Source: Hirudo medicinalis (lineage: Eukaryota; Annelida; Clitellata; Hirudinida; Hirudinidae). Taken from it: a DNA stretch of 64,000 bases. Position numbers and translations under genes: made by a program. The stretch is taken from positions 64,569 to 128,568 of the forward strand of contig MPNW01000036.1 of assembly GCA_011800805.1 (NCBI GenBank), written 5' to 3'. The first letter of the stretch is position 1, and each line of letters begins with the position of its first letter. Positions 1 through 12,800 of this stretch are shown here, in pieces. The notes beneath the pieces are model-generated. The model saw only the letters and a program-made list of their open reading frames with translations. It did no database searches and was not told the origin of the DNA.

Positions 1-45
1 ATTTGATGTCCGATTAAACAAATGCAAATAAAAATATTAACTGAC

Positions 46-2715
46 AGATGATGAAGAAGTCAGGAAGTCCCTGATGATGGCACTCTCTGCTATGGCAACT
101 GTTGCACATACTGGAAATAATCTAATTAAGTTCTAATAGCTAAAATTATTTTTTCACATTGAAATGTAGTAGTGCTGTTCTAAACGTTTATATCATTGTA
201 TCTTAACATCCTGGGACTTACCAGTAATATTATAACAATACTTATAAAATCAGTCGAGATGATTCGGATGAGCTCTTGCCACAAAGAATTTAAGAATTAC
301 AAACCCTTTTCCAGATATTGTTCAAGGCCTCTCCTTCTAGTGTCAAGCTGTTGTTCACTTAACTGAAATAATTTCTTGCCTAGAATAAGCATATTTTATG
401 TGATTTGAGAATGTTAAGACAAAAATTATAAATTCAATATCAATATATTACCTATTGGCATAATAAACAAATTAATCAACACACAACTTTAACAACTTAA
501 CAATATATAATCAAATTTATATTTGATTTATTTATTTATCTATTATGAAACTGTAAGAAGAATCAAGGCCACTTAACCACTTTGGACACAATGAAAACTC
601 AAAAAAACCCCAGATAAACAGAAACAAGAATATCAGTGATGATGAAAGAGAGAAAACTGTAAGAAAGGAAAATATCAGTGTTGAACACATAGGATTAAGC
701 TTAAGCGAGATGTGGACTTATTTATAATACAAAAACACCAAGTTTGGCAAACACAAATTATTGTTACTAATAATCATTAATTTAGAATTAATAAATAAAT
801 ATTTAAATAAAATTAGCAAATATTTTAAAGATGGCATGAGAAACAAACACAACTTATGAAAGCAAAAACAAACAATTGATAATTCTAGGAGAAAGTTGGA
901 GATTCAAACCAAATGACCCCTTCAACTCATGAAGTGCAATCCAAATGGTTGCAGACACTCCCAATTTCCAATGTCTAAAACTTTGAACTAATCAAAGCCA
1001 AATTCGTGAGTAATAATAATAGTCTCACTAATCTGACAAATTTTCTATTGATTGAGCGAGTAAATTATTCAAACCATCCAACTGAGTCATTGTTAAAAAG
1101 GTTATTAATAGTCTTATAAAAGATATGATGAATACTTTTTTTTTATTTATTATCAACTTATATTATAATGCAGCACTATATATGATTGGTTTTAATGCAT
1201 ATGTCCCAAATTTCTGAATTTAATACTGTGTGATAGTTCAAAATACAGCCTTGATCAGTTCAATGTTTTAGTTTTGCTAAAATTTAAGAATGTCTGCAAC
1301 CTTTTACATGAATTGCATTTTGTCAATATTGCTTCAATCCCTGCCAAACATAAACCCCCAATAAATATATTTCTGAAACATATTTGCAGAACCTAATAAT
1401 TAAAGCAACAGTTAAACAGTCATTTCTTGTTTACCAGGCAATTTAGGGAAGTTGAAGTCGTGGAACTCCTGTCTTAAAAGTCCATGAAGTCTATAAAACT
1501 CACTGTATCTCCTTGAGCAGAGGTGCCTTCCTGCCATGTAGATGTTAAATACCTGTAATTGTAATTTTATTTCATCTATTTAGTGCCACAAGCAGATAAT
1601 GCAATATTTTCAGCTGCCAATTATAATCATAATAATCTTTTATAATTATTATCCTCTACTACACAAACCGTGTATTTCTGACCATTGCCATCAATAATAA
1701 ACTGGTAATCTGGCACAGTTATAGGCAGAGATCTCTTCTCTGAGTAATCAATGATAGAATGACATGAGGAATCATCACTATCATCAATGATGTCTGCACC
1801 TGATCTGTGTGGCACTGATATCACTAGGAGAATAAATCAACAAACTTTAATAATTATGGTGACCATGAAATAGCTAAATAGCTATGCTAATGATATTAAA
1901 TATATATTTGTGGTCACAATAATTGAAAATAGTTTAATCACGCTAATTAGCTCAGAATTGTTCCTGCATGTACTGGTAAAAGCAACTATTGTACTGTGTC
2001 ACGTTCGCACCACATCTTGCACTGCTGCAAATGCCTTTGGGAAGGAGCTTGGGAAGGTTAACAAAGGGACCTCTGGGGCTTTGCTTGTGGCACTATATTA
2101 CATTTACAATCCAAAACAAAACCTGTGAGGACAAGTTTGTCTCCACCAGACTTGATCAGATCAACAACCTGTTTATGTGTTGCCCCCTCCACATTGATGC
2201 CATTACTATATGAAAAATCAAATAAATATGACTCAAAATAACAAGTACAAAATGCTGCCTAGACCTAGAGAAATAAATTTATTTAATAAATATACTGGCA
2301 CTGAACCGGAAAAGTCCAGCGCGCCATCACACAATGGCAAGATCAAAAAAAAGTAAATAAAGCAAAGTAAATATATACCAAATTATCTACAATCTGCAAA
2401 CTTAACTAACAAATCCAGCATCACTAACACTTCTAAGATCCTGTCTCCTTTTAGCACTCCAGCTCGATCGGCCGATCCATTTTTCAGCACAGCACTCACA
2501 TGCTGCATAGGAGCATACAACTCGCCATTGATACTCCTTAGTTGCCCCCCTTCGCTCACTTGGCCACGAACATTAAATCCAAAACCAGTTTCAGATTTCT
2601 CTATTACAACGACTCTTGCACTTTCATTGTTCGAAATTTTGCTGTTCTTCCGTATTCCGGAATAATATAAACCACATAGCCTTTCCTCGTCTGCATCTTC
2701 TCTAAACTCCGCCAT
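46..2715 (-). CDS. SNX27: Sorting nexin 27-like PDZ-PX protein (N-terminal part, cut by window edge)
   Basis: SNX27 is an endosomal retromer adaptor: its PDZ domain binds C-terminal motifs of membrane cargo and its PX domain binds PI3P to return cargo to the plasma membrane. Exons, 5' to 3' on the minus strand: 2715-2429, 2205-2123, 1823-1669, 1552-1435, 379-305, 110-46; phases agree at every junction. Residues about 35-125 are a PDZ domain with the family motifs [20 protein letters not shown] and GDRILEV; the PX domain starts near residue 150 ([16 protein letters not shown], then FPKLPG and [19 protein letters not shown]). About 261 residues are encoded; the end of PX and the FERM-like region lie left of the window. 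The ATG at 2715 was chosen because it follows an acceptable context and gives a short acidic leader; an in-frame ATG at 2727 would add four residues. The WPF of the vertebrate PX is KLF here. The gene is head-to-head with FBXO36. Confidence 0.93.
1985..2112 (+). mobile_element. SINE 3' part inside SNX27 intron
   Basis: The stretch carries the same order of motifs as the better preserved SINE at 25053: a degenerate B-box region, then 'gcactgctgcaaatgcc', then 'tttgggaagg' and a 'gcactatatta' tail. The 5' half is not recognisable. It ends about ten bases from the 3' edge of an SNX27 coding exon (2123-2205), so it sits immediately next to the splice donor. The assignment rests on by-eye similarity to the other copies in this window. 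Confidence 0.5.
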
Positions 2716-3004
2716 GACGACGAGCAAGTTCGAGTAGTGTCAAAAGAAGTATCAATTAAATAAAAATAAAAATTTTTATAAAATATTAAGTGAAATTGTT
2801 TAATAATAACCACTAGTTTTTAAATTATGTTTTAGTAAAGCCAATACAAGCTCAAAATAAAATAGTACCGATTTTTTTTTTTAATTTTAGTTCCAACAAA
2901 ATTAATTGTATAATAATCATATTTCAAAATTTTCTTAAAGGCAGTGACTGCGTCGTTATAGTTACTGCGTAAACGTAAACGCATAACTGTTCAAATAACA
3001 AATA
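2716..3004. promoter_or_regulatory. Bidirectional promoter interval between SNX27 and FBXO36
   Basis: Only 289 bases separate the SNX27 start codon on the minus strand from the first FBXO36 ATG on the plus strand. Both transcription starts must lie here unless untranslated first exons exist within a neighbouring gene. The interval is AT-rich with a slightly GC-richer core around 2940-2990 that contains CG dinucleotides. I see no clear TATA box. Shared promoter use is inferred from geometry only. Confidence 0.55.
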
Positions 3005-4745
3005 ATGTCCTGCATCATGTTCGAAAATGGTCTTTTGTTTTCTGATAGCAAAAGTTCGCCACCTCCTTATCAGGATTATCATCAAATATTAGTTTCAAAG
3101 AGCGAGGTTAGATCACCTGCACCTGAGTTATTTTAACCGAGGTTAGAACACTATATAGAAAATAAAATAATTAAATGCCAAAATTGTCGAACTTACGATA
3201 AGGTCATATTTCGCACCTGGAAAGTCACCCCACGCAAGGTCAAAGCTGCCCCAAACGAGACGAAAGTTTTACATAACGATTTTCCATATAGTCAGGAAAC
3301 AAAAAGTAAATCTTGCTTGTTATGCTAACTTTATGCAACGAAGTAATGAACATAAATTCATTTAGATGACATCAAGCGAGTCTTTGGGGGAAACGTTCTC
3401 GATTATGTCTACAACCTTGCTAAGGGTCAGATTGATTATTTACCCAGGATGCCAGAAAAGATCTTATTGAAGATAATATCTTACCTTGATCTTGGAGACT
3501 ATATTAGCATATCACAGACATCAAACATATTTCACAAGGTTATTCTTTATGTTTATATATCACATATATGAGATGCACAATGCACAACTTCATCACTTCT
3601 AGGCCTTAGAAGCATCATGAACTCTTCACAATAAACCCCTAGATAATAATAGTTGTCCCACAGCTTTGCAAAGATGAAGAGCTTTGGGAGAAGCTCTTCT
3701 ACAGACACCACAAGATGACACCTTGCATTGAACTGAAAGAATTGGCTGCCAAAACAAGTTGGAAATATCTGACTTTTTGCAACATACTACAGCTAAGGGT
3801 TAATTTTTTTAATATTTTTTTGTACCTTAGATGAATGACAATTAACATAATTGTTGTAAAAGCAGTAGCAGCAACAGCAACAAGAACATTGAACAATAAT
3901 AATAATATTAAGAAAATTAAGAAATTAAGAAAAATACTTGGCTGAATCAGCTTGATCCCTGGCAGGGATCCAGATCCAACCAACACATTTTTGAAAACTG
4001 TGACAATGACCTAACAATGTAAATAATAATTAATAATAATAATAATAATAATAACAGTAACAATAATAATAACAACAACAATAATATTAGTTCATTTGTA
4101 GCTGCATCTCAAATGTACACTCATCAAACAAATTCATACAATTAAAATTGTTGGCTTAAAAGTTCAAAACATGGACCTGATGCACTGTTTCCAATTTGAT
4201 TATACTAAGAATCTTGCCAAACATTATGTTAACAGGTCCAGTTATTGAAGCACATGAAATCAAAAGCAGGCACAGCAGAGGGATTAGGAGACATAGCTGA
4301 TGATTCTGCAGATGTCACCAGAACCTTTTCCACAATTTCTTTGAGGAGGACAATTGGAAATGAGCTAAACAATTCGTCCAAGGAAATCGGGAAGTTCATG
4401 GCCAACAATTCAAATACAACAGGCTCAGAGAGAAATACCTATCTGATGCCACTCCATTTCATCAAGAAGGGCATTCCTGCTCATCCAAAACCCATGATTT
4501 CAAGAACAAGCAGTTATGGGGAAAGCTCCAAAGGTTCAAGAACAAATGAAAGCATTATCAGAAATGAAAAATTGATGAAGATTTCAGAAGCCAAAAGCCA
4601 GGAAAAACTAAATGCAGATACAGACAGTGTTTTGGTTTTGTCTGCTAAGGGACGGTTGGACAGAAAACAAGAAAGAAAAAGAATGGAAGTCAAGGGTCAC
4701 ATATTTACCAAATGCTCACAGGAAGATAGCATAAATTCCCACTGA
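3005..4745 (+). CDS. FBXO36: F-box protein 36-like, with long C-terminal tail
   Basis: Probable substrate-recognition subunit of an SCF (SKP1-CUL1-F-box) ubiquitin ligase. Exons: 3005-3106, 3203-3305, 3366-3538, 3664-3798, 4236-4745; total 1023 bases, 340 residues plus stop. The N-terminus has the FBXO36 signature PPPYQDYHQILVSKSE followed by VIFRTWKVTPR; the F-box region begins near residue 95 with KILLKIISYLDLGD, SQTSN and LWEKLFYRH. Vertebrate FBXO36 is about 188 residues and stops shortly after the equivalent of LTFCNILQLR. Here the last exon adds about 165 residues rich in Ser, Asn, Lys and Arg with no domain I recognise. The ATG at 3005 is in frame with a second at 3017; I chose the first. 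Head-to-head with SNX27. Family call is firm; the tail is seen directly as one open exon after a good acceptor at 4234. Confidence 0.88.
4018..4092. repeat. AAT/AAC trinucleotide microsatellite in FBXO36 intron
   Basis: About 75 bases of imperfect AAT repeats grading into AAC repeats lie inside the last FBXO36 intron. Similar AAT/AAC tracts recur at about 6118-6139, 23888-23930, 24010-24080 and 38517-38565, so this is a common simple repeat of the genome. Confidence 0.9.
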
Positions 4746-6149
4746 TTATGATAAATGGCTTTCTGTTTGCTTGATATGTAATTAGATAGATTTCATGAGA
4801 TGGAATTGCAAAGTCCTATTGCTCATTCAACTCAGCTGCACACTAAATATCGCCAAGCACACATATTTTAAAAGTTATTTTAATTTTCTTTAAAAATTAA
4901 AGTCTGGTTTAAAAAATGTATATCATTGACTAAGTCATTGACATTAACTTTTTTTAAGTGGTTTGTGGCGAAGTTACCATATACATTAGAAAATAGAAAA
5001 TTCGAAACCTTGTTGTTATTTGCTTCTGCTTAACGCGAGCTCTGCTTTCTATCTATTGTCGTAATGTGTTTGTCCCACCGTTGGCGCTCTTTGCAGTGTA
5101 ATAATATGTTGCTGTCGCAAAACATGCCCCAGTAGACACTTCTACAAATTACAAATGGTCTGAATTTAGTGATAATGAGTCTGAGTGTTATTATAGTGGC
5201 GTTTGTTCAATTGGAAATTCAAGACTACTGTAAACTTGGGGGAAACTCATCAAAGGTTAGAATTATGAAAAATCCGAAGGGAACATAATCGTCAATGAGA
5301 AAGGGTTTTGTGCCAAATTCGCCAATAAAGCATTTGTATTTTCATTTGTTTATTTTTTAAATTCCCATTTCTGAGAACCAGGAAGCTTGTAAAAATTCTC
5401 AGATTTAAAGAAACGGCGAAGGGTGATCCTCAGTGCTAACCCGAATGGATTCTCACCTGTATTGAAGGGCTGCTTAATTATTTAGGTTTTATGGACGATT
5501 ACGCAAATAATCGTTTTTAAAATCAAAATTTTTGTAAACTTAAAAGTTTTGAACAGCAAATTCTATATGTTCTTCACTAATTAAAATGAAAGGCTTTTTA
5601 TTAAAAGTGCAAGGTTATTTATAACTCATGAATAGAAAGTTTCTGGAGCTGCAGCGAATATTCATCACCGTGATCTTCAGATGACTTCCCAAGCAATAGA
5701 TGAGTCATGCTGGACTCCGGCCTCCGCTAATTTATCATAATCGTTACTGCCACTGCCATAACCATTAAATCCTTTAATTCGAGTCCTAATTGTTTGAAAT
5801 ATAACTTATTATCTGTGGAGGCTTAGGTTGTTCCCTAGAACAATGACAACATTTTCTCCGCGAGATTCTGAGACGTGAATGTGCGTGAACATTCAAAATA
5901 AGGTATGAGTAGACCTCAATCGCAGACGTCTGCGGAATCATAATTTACCGCTGTGTCTGTATGTTTCAATCTTCGTCTAAGAGTTCTTGCTCTTTTTTTT
6001 TTGAGATTTCCTTCGCAATGGGAGATGTAACGCCCAATTAAAAATATTAAATCCGATCAAGCGCCTCTGAAATCGAATGCTTGTTACCACAAATTTTATT
6101 GGATAGATATATCAAACTATTAATAATAATAATAATAATTTAATTTATA

Positions 6150-6540
6150 ATGTGCCATTTGCTAGCGTCGGAGGCGCCTTGTGTCTTCGTTGGCTTCATG
6201 TTGGTGTCCTGAAGAGGTGGGTCTTCAGGTGACGTTTGAAGAGCTCCAGGGATGGTTGAGCTCTTACGAAAGAGGGGGTAATGCGTTCCAGACGCAGGAG
6301 AGGCATATAAGAAGCCTCTGTTGACGAGGGATGATTTGTGAACTGGTTGGCATAGTTGAATGGTGAAAGGAAAGATGGACGAAGACCAGTACGAGGTGAC
6401 GGAGAATGAATTGGTGGGATAGGGTGGATTGGGTGTCGCGAGAGTTCGATATGTCATGAGGGCGATTTTAAAGATGATGCGATTATGGATCGGTAACCAG
6501 TGCAATGGCTTCAGGCAGTCAGTGCTATTAAGATTAGCAA
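6150..6540 (-). mobile_element. Decayed CR1/L2-like LINE, reverse transcriptase C-terminal end
   Basis: On the minus strand a frame reads LKPLHWLPIHNRIIFKIA followed by a Thr/Leu-rich stretch and PPYP. This is the signature seen near the end of CR1/L2-clade LINE reverse transcriptases (LHWLPV..RI.FK). Downstream the match continues only after frame changes, ending with a motif resembling '..SLELFK..LKT', so the copy is broken. Related 3' ends occur at 18060, 46196 and 50270. Confidence 0.7.
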
Positions 6541-6984
6541 TGAATAATGTCATGTCCAACATTACTAGTAATATAATTAATTCAATGTCATTAACATTAC
6601 TTAAACTATTGAATGTTCAATGGGAGATTGTGGTTTATGCTTACTGTTAGTCCTAATGACTCCATTGCGCCTACGACGCTAAGCATGTTATGCCCTATGA
6701 ATTAACTATTATTTTGTTATTATTTACCAAGGTGGTGATGATTACCGCTCATTTCATTACCGCACTAATATAACAATAAATCTCACCAATCCAAGGATAT
6801 TTATTTAACCTTTTATTGTATTCTAATGAACTGTCGTTATCCCACGTGATTGATGTCCCAACTCGCGCTTCCGTCATATTTAAATTTATTTTCTTTCTAG
6901 GTTTTACTGAAGTTTTGAGAACATCAACCTCCCATAGCTTCAACCACAACAAACGTATATACTTCCAAATAGTCTAATTAACTC

Positions 6985-7030
6985 AATTTGGTCTTGGAAA
7001 AGCAAAAAAAGGTCGTCAGGTGACGTCCAT
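6985..7030 (+). repeat. Dispersed repeat, copy 1
   Basis: The core 'agcaaaaaaaggtcgtcag' preceded by 'ttggtcttgga' is repeated in the same orientation at 7668-7712 with a few changes. The two copies flank the hAT-type MITE at 7123-7488. No family is recognised. Confidence 0.6.
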
Positions 7031-7122
7031 GGTCAAGACTGCAGCCAGTTGGGAGGATGCACTCCAGGCTCTTTGTGACGAATTTTTATATACATTTCTG
7101 AACATATCACCACAGTTACATG

Positions 7123-7488
7123 CAGGGCCGGATTTAGGTTTGATGAAGTCCTAAGCTAATGATGGTAATGGGGCCCTTTATGTTTACTTCAAAAAGTCAT
7201 TTATTATTTCTTTTTGTGTTGAATATTTGTTATTTGGTAATTGATGGACTCAATACAAATTTTATCCAATTAATTGAACGTGAACATTTGAGAAGCTTAT
7301 TTATAATGAAATTATTATGAGCGCCCCAATTTATTTTTATCAAATTTTGTTAAATTAAAAAAAAAAAAGTCTCTCAAAAGAAAAACACTGTTGCTTCATG
7401 TAGGTTTTATTTCATTTAATTTTTTATATACCCAAAACAGCGGAGCCCTAAGCTGCAGCTTGTTCAGCTTATGTGTAAATCCGCAGTG
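7123..7488. mobile_element. hAT-type non-autonomous DNA transposon (MITE) with perfect target site duplication
   Basis: The element starts with cagggccggattta and ends with taaatccgcagtg, which are imperfect inverted repeats of each other. It is flanked by a perfect 8-base direct repeat, gttacatg, at 7115-7122 and 7489-7496. An 8-base duplication and CAG...CTG-like ends are hallmarks of hAT transposons. There is no transposase frame in the 366 bases, so it would depend on an autonomous relative. Confidence 0.85.
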
Positions 7489-7667
7489 GTTACATGAAAT
7501 AAGTTTTTAATAAGTTACTTGTGATTGTAATAAACATATATTCACAATATTATTGACTGTTATTACTCATAGAGATACAGGGAATTATTATACCCCACCG
7601 AGGGGGTGCTTTCACAACCCCCAGTAGCTGCACCCCTCACACTTACAAGCAACAAAGTTATAGAGTT

Positions 7668-7712
7668 GTAAATTTGGTCGTGGATAAGCAAAAAAAGGCC
7701 ATCAGATGACTA
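7668..7712 (+). repeat. Dispersed repeat, copy 2
   Basis: Same orientation as the copy at 6985-7030, sharing the 'agcaaaaaaagg' core with substitutions on either side. The following C-rich stretch (7713-7735) is not shared. Confidence 0.6.
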
Positions 7713-8896
7713 GTTGGTCACCCCCCAACCACAAAATCCTATATAACTCCCTGCAGAGATACTAGAACATCGAGCCATCAAAAGTTAGGCAAACAAATAG
7801 CTAACGACGCAGAAATAAGTCCTTAATTTCAAACCTGTTACAAATAATTTCGAAAATTTTGTGTTTCAGATTTTAGTTGAGAAGCTTGAAAATTGCAAAA
7901 AAATTGCAGATTGTACATATGCCTGGAGCACGCTGACTTATAAAGTCCACAACTGCGAAAGGGTCTGACACTGCTTTCTTAAAACTACTCATCCCACGCC
8001 GCTGTTAAGATTAAGAATAACCTTAGAAGCATTCCTTCTTCATTAAGGTGCTCTTAAGTCCATTGTATGAATGTATTATATCGCATCACATTGAAAATGG
8101 TTTGGTATTTAGAGCATATACTTCGAGACACAATTTAACAAAAATTTGAAAACTTATCAAATTTCAAAAGACATTTAAAGAGAACCTTGACATTGCTTTT
8201 TAGAATTGGTGAAAAAAAAATGTGTTCGTACCCGAACACACCCAAATCTAAAAAAAACAAACAAAATTTTACGGGTTTGGATGGACGAAAAATTCTAGAA
8301 ATCATGTATGACCACCAGCCAGACCACTGCAGTCGGGACGAAAGACCCCTTCCGGTTCGCTAGCGATAAATAAATGAATAAATCGCGGAAATGGCTCGTT
8401 ATCCTGTTACTTGAACGGAGCCGCAAGGAATTGCGCGAACTTCTATATTCTAAATTCTTTGAGTAGAGTAAATCCACGGATGAGGTAAGGAACGGGCATC
8501 TTCTAACGGAGAATAAATTCTAACTCCCCTTTAATTCGGAGGGATTACATCATCGGTTATTCTTTAGGATTTGAATTCAAATCCAACAGACAACCAATAG
8601 CATGCAAGATGATTGGAAAGCATGCTACATTTAAAACAAGCTAATTAAAATAGATTTTAATTCAAATTAATATTTTAAAATTATGTGGCTTTTCCCCAGA
8701 TGTTTTAAAAGCGTTAACCATTTAGGCGGTAATATCAAAATATTTAAATATTTCGCCTCCATAGCATGTTATTTTTGAGGAAATGTTTAAGAAAATATTT
8801 TGGACAAGCACCAATTATCAGCGAACAACGTAAACAAAAGAAATTTAAAAAGCATGAATGTACACCTCTACAGCTCGAGCCAGCAATCGGGGTTTC

Positions 8897-8904
8897 TATA
8901 AAAG
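8897..8904 (+). promoter_or_regulatory. Possible TATA box upstream of PKA-R
   Basis: The octamer tataaaag lies 910 bases before the PKA-R start codon. About 30 bases on there is 'gtttttcagtgtgag', compatible with an initiator. A spliced 5' untranslated exon would be needed to connect it. In AT-rich DNA chance matches are expected, so this is weak. Confidence 0.25.
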
Positions 8905-9814
8905 CAAGAAACTGATCATGACCAGAGTTTTTCAGTGTGAGACTTGCGATATTCTGTTAATCGTACATTACAGTGGAATCAGTTAATATCTAGTTTGTAT
9001 TTTCCAAGCTTCCACATTTATTTGAAGCTTATTTTAAATGCAAAATATACTGAACAAATATCTTAGAAAGGAGAAAGAATAAGAGTAAAAGTTTACCCCA
9101 ATAAAATAAGTTTTATTAAGTTTGCTTCGAAACTTCTGGTATTGAATTGGATCCAGGAGGATGAGGGATTTTTTTGGGCATTCTGTGATGATTTAAACCA
9201 AAATGCCCTTAGAAATCTTGTATCTTCCCGAAAAATTCTGATATGAATTAGCATTACTTTAAATGAACTTTCAGTAGCAAAAAATGTTTTAAACGAATTT
9301 GGGGAAAATTTTGTTACAAACATCGATGGTTAATTATAACCTGAAAATATCTTTATCTCAACCTCCGAGTCACAGTTTTCCAGTCAAGCAATCACTAACC
9401 AATTCATTAAAGAGAGGAAAACATTATAAGTGCTTGAAATAGTTGGTTGACATAATTTTCGTCATTGCATTTGAGAATGAATGTGTTCGTGACTCATTCC
9501 AAACCCGAATAAAAGTTTAATATATGTGGAATTTACGGCTGTCTGGCAAGATTATAAAGGACGAATATTATTAATTCTGATATTTATTAAATAATCATGC
9601 TAATGCTATTGAAAACAGTATAGAAAAACTATTGGGAAAACAGTAAATTTTGCTGTTACTCAGAAATGGAAATTATAAAAATAAAAAGTCAAAATCTAAG
9701 CTTCAAGCAAAAGTTCACTTAGATAAAGTTTACTTTTAAGTTGTTTGTGAGCATTTGAGCTTGAGAGTAATGCTCGGTAAATCCCTCACTAAATCTAAGT
9801 AGTGTTGCAGGATC

Positions 9815-12800
9815 ATGGATAAGTCGGGCAACTCGGAAATGAACCTAAATTTGGAGGATATCGAAATATACGTAAAGCAGCACAACATCCATCTGCATCT
9901 GAAAGATTGCGTTGTTCAACTTTGCATTGAAAAGCCCACGAATCCTTTTGCCTTCATCAGCGAATATTTCGAGAAGTTAAGCAAGGTTAAAACAAAGTTT
10001 TAAGTAAATATTAAACATTAATCGATTCTATATGTTGAAGAGATTACCCATTCTATTAAAACTATTCAAAGCTCAATATATGGAAACATCAGTGTTACAA
10101 TATCTGAATATGTATGAACAATTTTTTGCATCTGACAAGTCAATGTTTGTGATTTATTAAATTTTAGGGTATTGAGCTGCATTTTTAATTACAAGGTTTT
10201 ATTAGTTTGGTTTAAAGTTTGTTCTAATATTAGAATGAAACTTGATTTATGACCAGTTTGAAATTCATAGTATTACTGTTGTAAGACTTCTGAATGAGAT
10301 GATGTTTTTCTGAGTAGTATGTTTGCCTGCCTAGAATATGTTAAACCTGATAATTTATATCGCTTTGAACTCTAGAGAGATTTTGATGAATACTGTAATG
10401 CTAATTGTAATAGAGACTAAGTTTTTTGTTTCTGATATTGTCTAACATCCAGGAAATCTGGGAATTTTTAGCCAAAACTGAAACAAGTGGGTATTTTTTA
10501 GCTGCACTAAATATTAGATGATTTATTCACTTAGGAACAGGTCTCATTGTCAACTTCTCAGGCTTCAGTTGAGGATAGGGAGGAGGAATTGGCACAATAT
10601 CACTTGGGCCCTAACAAAAGAAGAGGGGGAGTCAGCTCAGAAGTGATAGCTGATCAAGATGCTTTGTACTATGTGAAGAGGGTGATTAATAATTTCTTAT
10701 TAATAAACCATTAAGCTTGACTGACAATTTTAATTTTAAAATACATATGCATATTTATCATTGTGACAATAATGGATTGATTCTAGTTGGGGCTGCCGAG
10801 ATGGTTAGGGCTAGCTATTTTTTATAATCAAATGCATAGTTAATTAATTAATATTATAATAATATTACTGCCATATCAAGGGGCCTGCCTGGGTTTTAAA
10901 AACCCGTTTTTGAGCTGCTTTCCCGTTACCGAATCGATATAACGTAAGGGCCCAAAATTTCTGTCCTGACCAACTGCAATGATAATTATGGAGGAAAAAA
11001 TGTTTGCTAGTAAGGCATACAAAGTATAGATATGTTTTGTGATTATAACCACACTTTTGCAATAATTTGACTAAGCCAATTTTTAAAAATAGTATTGATA
11101 TCAACCAATTATGAGCTTATATTATTATGACTTGTTTTTTTTTTAAATTTTTTTTGATAAAAAATAAAGATGGACCACAAATTAAGAACCCTTTGCTGTA
11201 TAAAAAAAAAGCTTTTTAAAAACATGCTTTTATTTCACCAGCCTAAAAATGCATAAAAAATGAGAAAATAATTTTTTTCGATCTGAGACATATAAAAGGG
11301 AGGAGGGAAGAGGAGGCAGTAGTTCATTCAAGGGGGGCTTATGAGAAACCTCTGTTGCTGAGAGGTGACATTTCTTCTGGTCTGAGTGCAAAATTGTGGT
11401 GGCTTGAATTTCAGGTGGTTCCCAAGGATTACAAGACAATGGCAGCTCTTTCCAGAGCTATTTCAAAGAATGTACTGTTCCTCCATCTGGATGAAAATGA
11501 AAGAAGGTGAATAATTTTTTTATTACTGAACTAGTCAATTCTTTTAATTGTTACATTTAATTAATTATATCATTTGGTATTTAATCATATCATTGGCATC
11601 TCTTGTCAATGTTTATTCATCCTGAAGCTGGTGCGTATCTGTTATTATCAAACATTGTAAAAGCAATCCTTAACTTTTAATTACTTTTCTATTGTTAACT
11701 AAATTACACCTATTTATTCATTTAAATCTTCAATTAATTTACAATTTTATTTATTTATTGTCAACGAAATGAATGGTCACCAGTGACCACTAACAAATTT
11801 GTAGAGATAATGAAAACAATAAATAAGAAAATAGGGTGATGTAGAGATTGACAAGGAACAATGTAATCATTGAATTAAAAGATGCTTATTATGGTCAATT
11901 GAAGAGATACAAGATTGGAAGTACGGTAGGGTCAACCACATGCTGATGATTTTGGGAATGATTTTCAGATTTTTATCTTAGTTTTGTTTTTTTTCTCCTA
12001 GTGACATCTTTGATGCCATGTTTCCTGTCCACAGACATGCTGGTGAAGTGATCATTCTAAAAGGTAAATGTTGTAACTTTTGAAAGGTAATCTAGTGTCT
12101 TAACTGATTTCAATCAGTTTCTCCATAAGTATTGATGAAACAACTCCATGATTCCATGAGAAAATATAAATGTTTTAATTTCATTTATTGCACAACCAGG
12201 ACTCAATTTAGTTTAAGCAAGATGTTCAAAAACATTTTTGCTCAGTTAATGATGATATTATATTGAATGATTAAACGATTACACATTGCATTGCCTATCA
12301 ATGCAATATATGAATATTTATTATATATGTCTTATAGTATTCATTACCAATTTAAGTAATTATTGTATATTTAGTTATATTGTGTTATTATGTTATTATT
12401 CATTTCAGGTGATGAAGGAGATAACTTTTATGTCATAGACCATGGAGAGGTGGAGGTAAATAGTAAGCTCGGCTAATCATGGCAAATGAACATATTGTGT
12501 TTCTGCTCGTAACACTCGTAATGTTCAGTGCTAATAACTTAGCTTGCATTGTCTCAAATGCCCTTGGGAACTGGTTCTACACAAACGGTTGACCCAACAC
12601 CCTGCTAGGGTAGCTTTCTTCATAAATATATAAACACTAAAGTAATCTTTGATTCACTTGTAGGTAATTGTGGATGGCAAGCTTGTGAACACCATTGGTG
12701 AAGGAGGAAGCTTTGGGGAATTAGCCCTCATATATGGAACTCCCAGAGCAGCTACTGTTAAAGTAGTTTATTGATTTATTTATGATATTATCTATCACCT

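Larger units (their letters stand above)
4746..9814. other. Intergenic region between FBXO36 and PKA-R
   Basis: Five kilobases without a gene I can support. It holds a decayed LINE end (6150-6540), two copies of a short dispersed repeat (6985-7030 and 7668-7712), an hAT-type MITE (7123-7488) and a possible TATA box (8897-8904). Open frames here are short, lack homology and do not join through phase-compatible splice sites. The rest is AT-rich unique sequence in which I see nothing. Confidence 0.7.
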
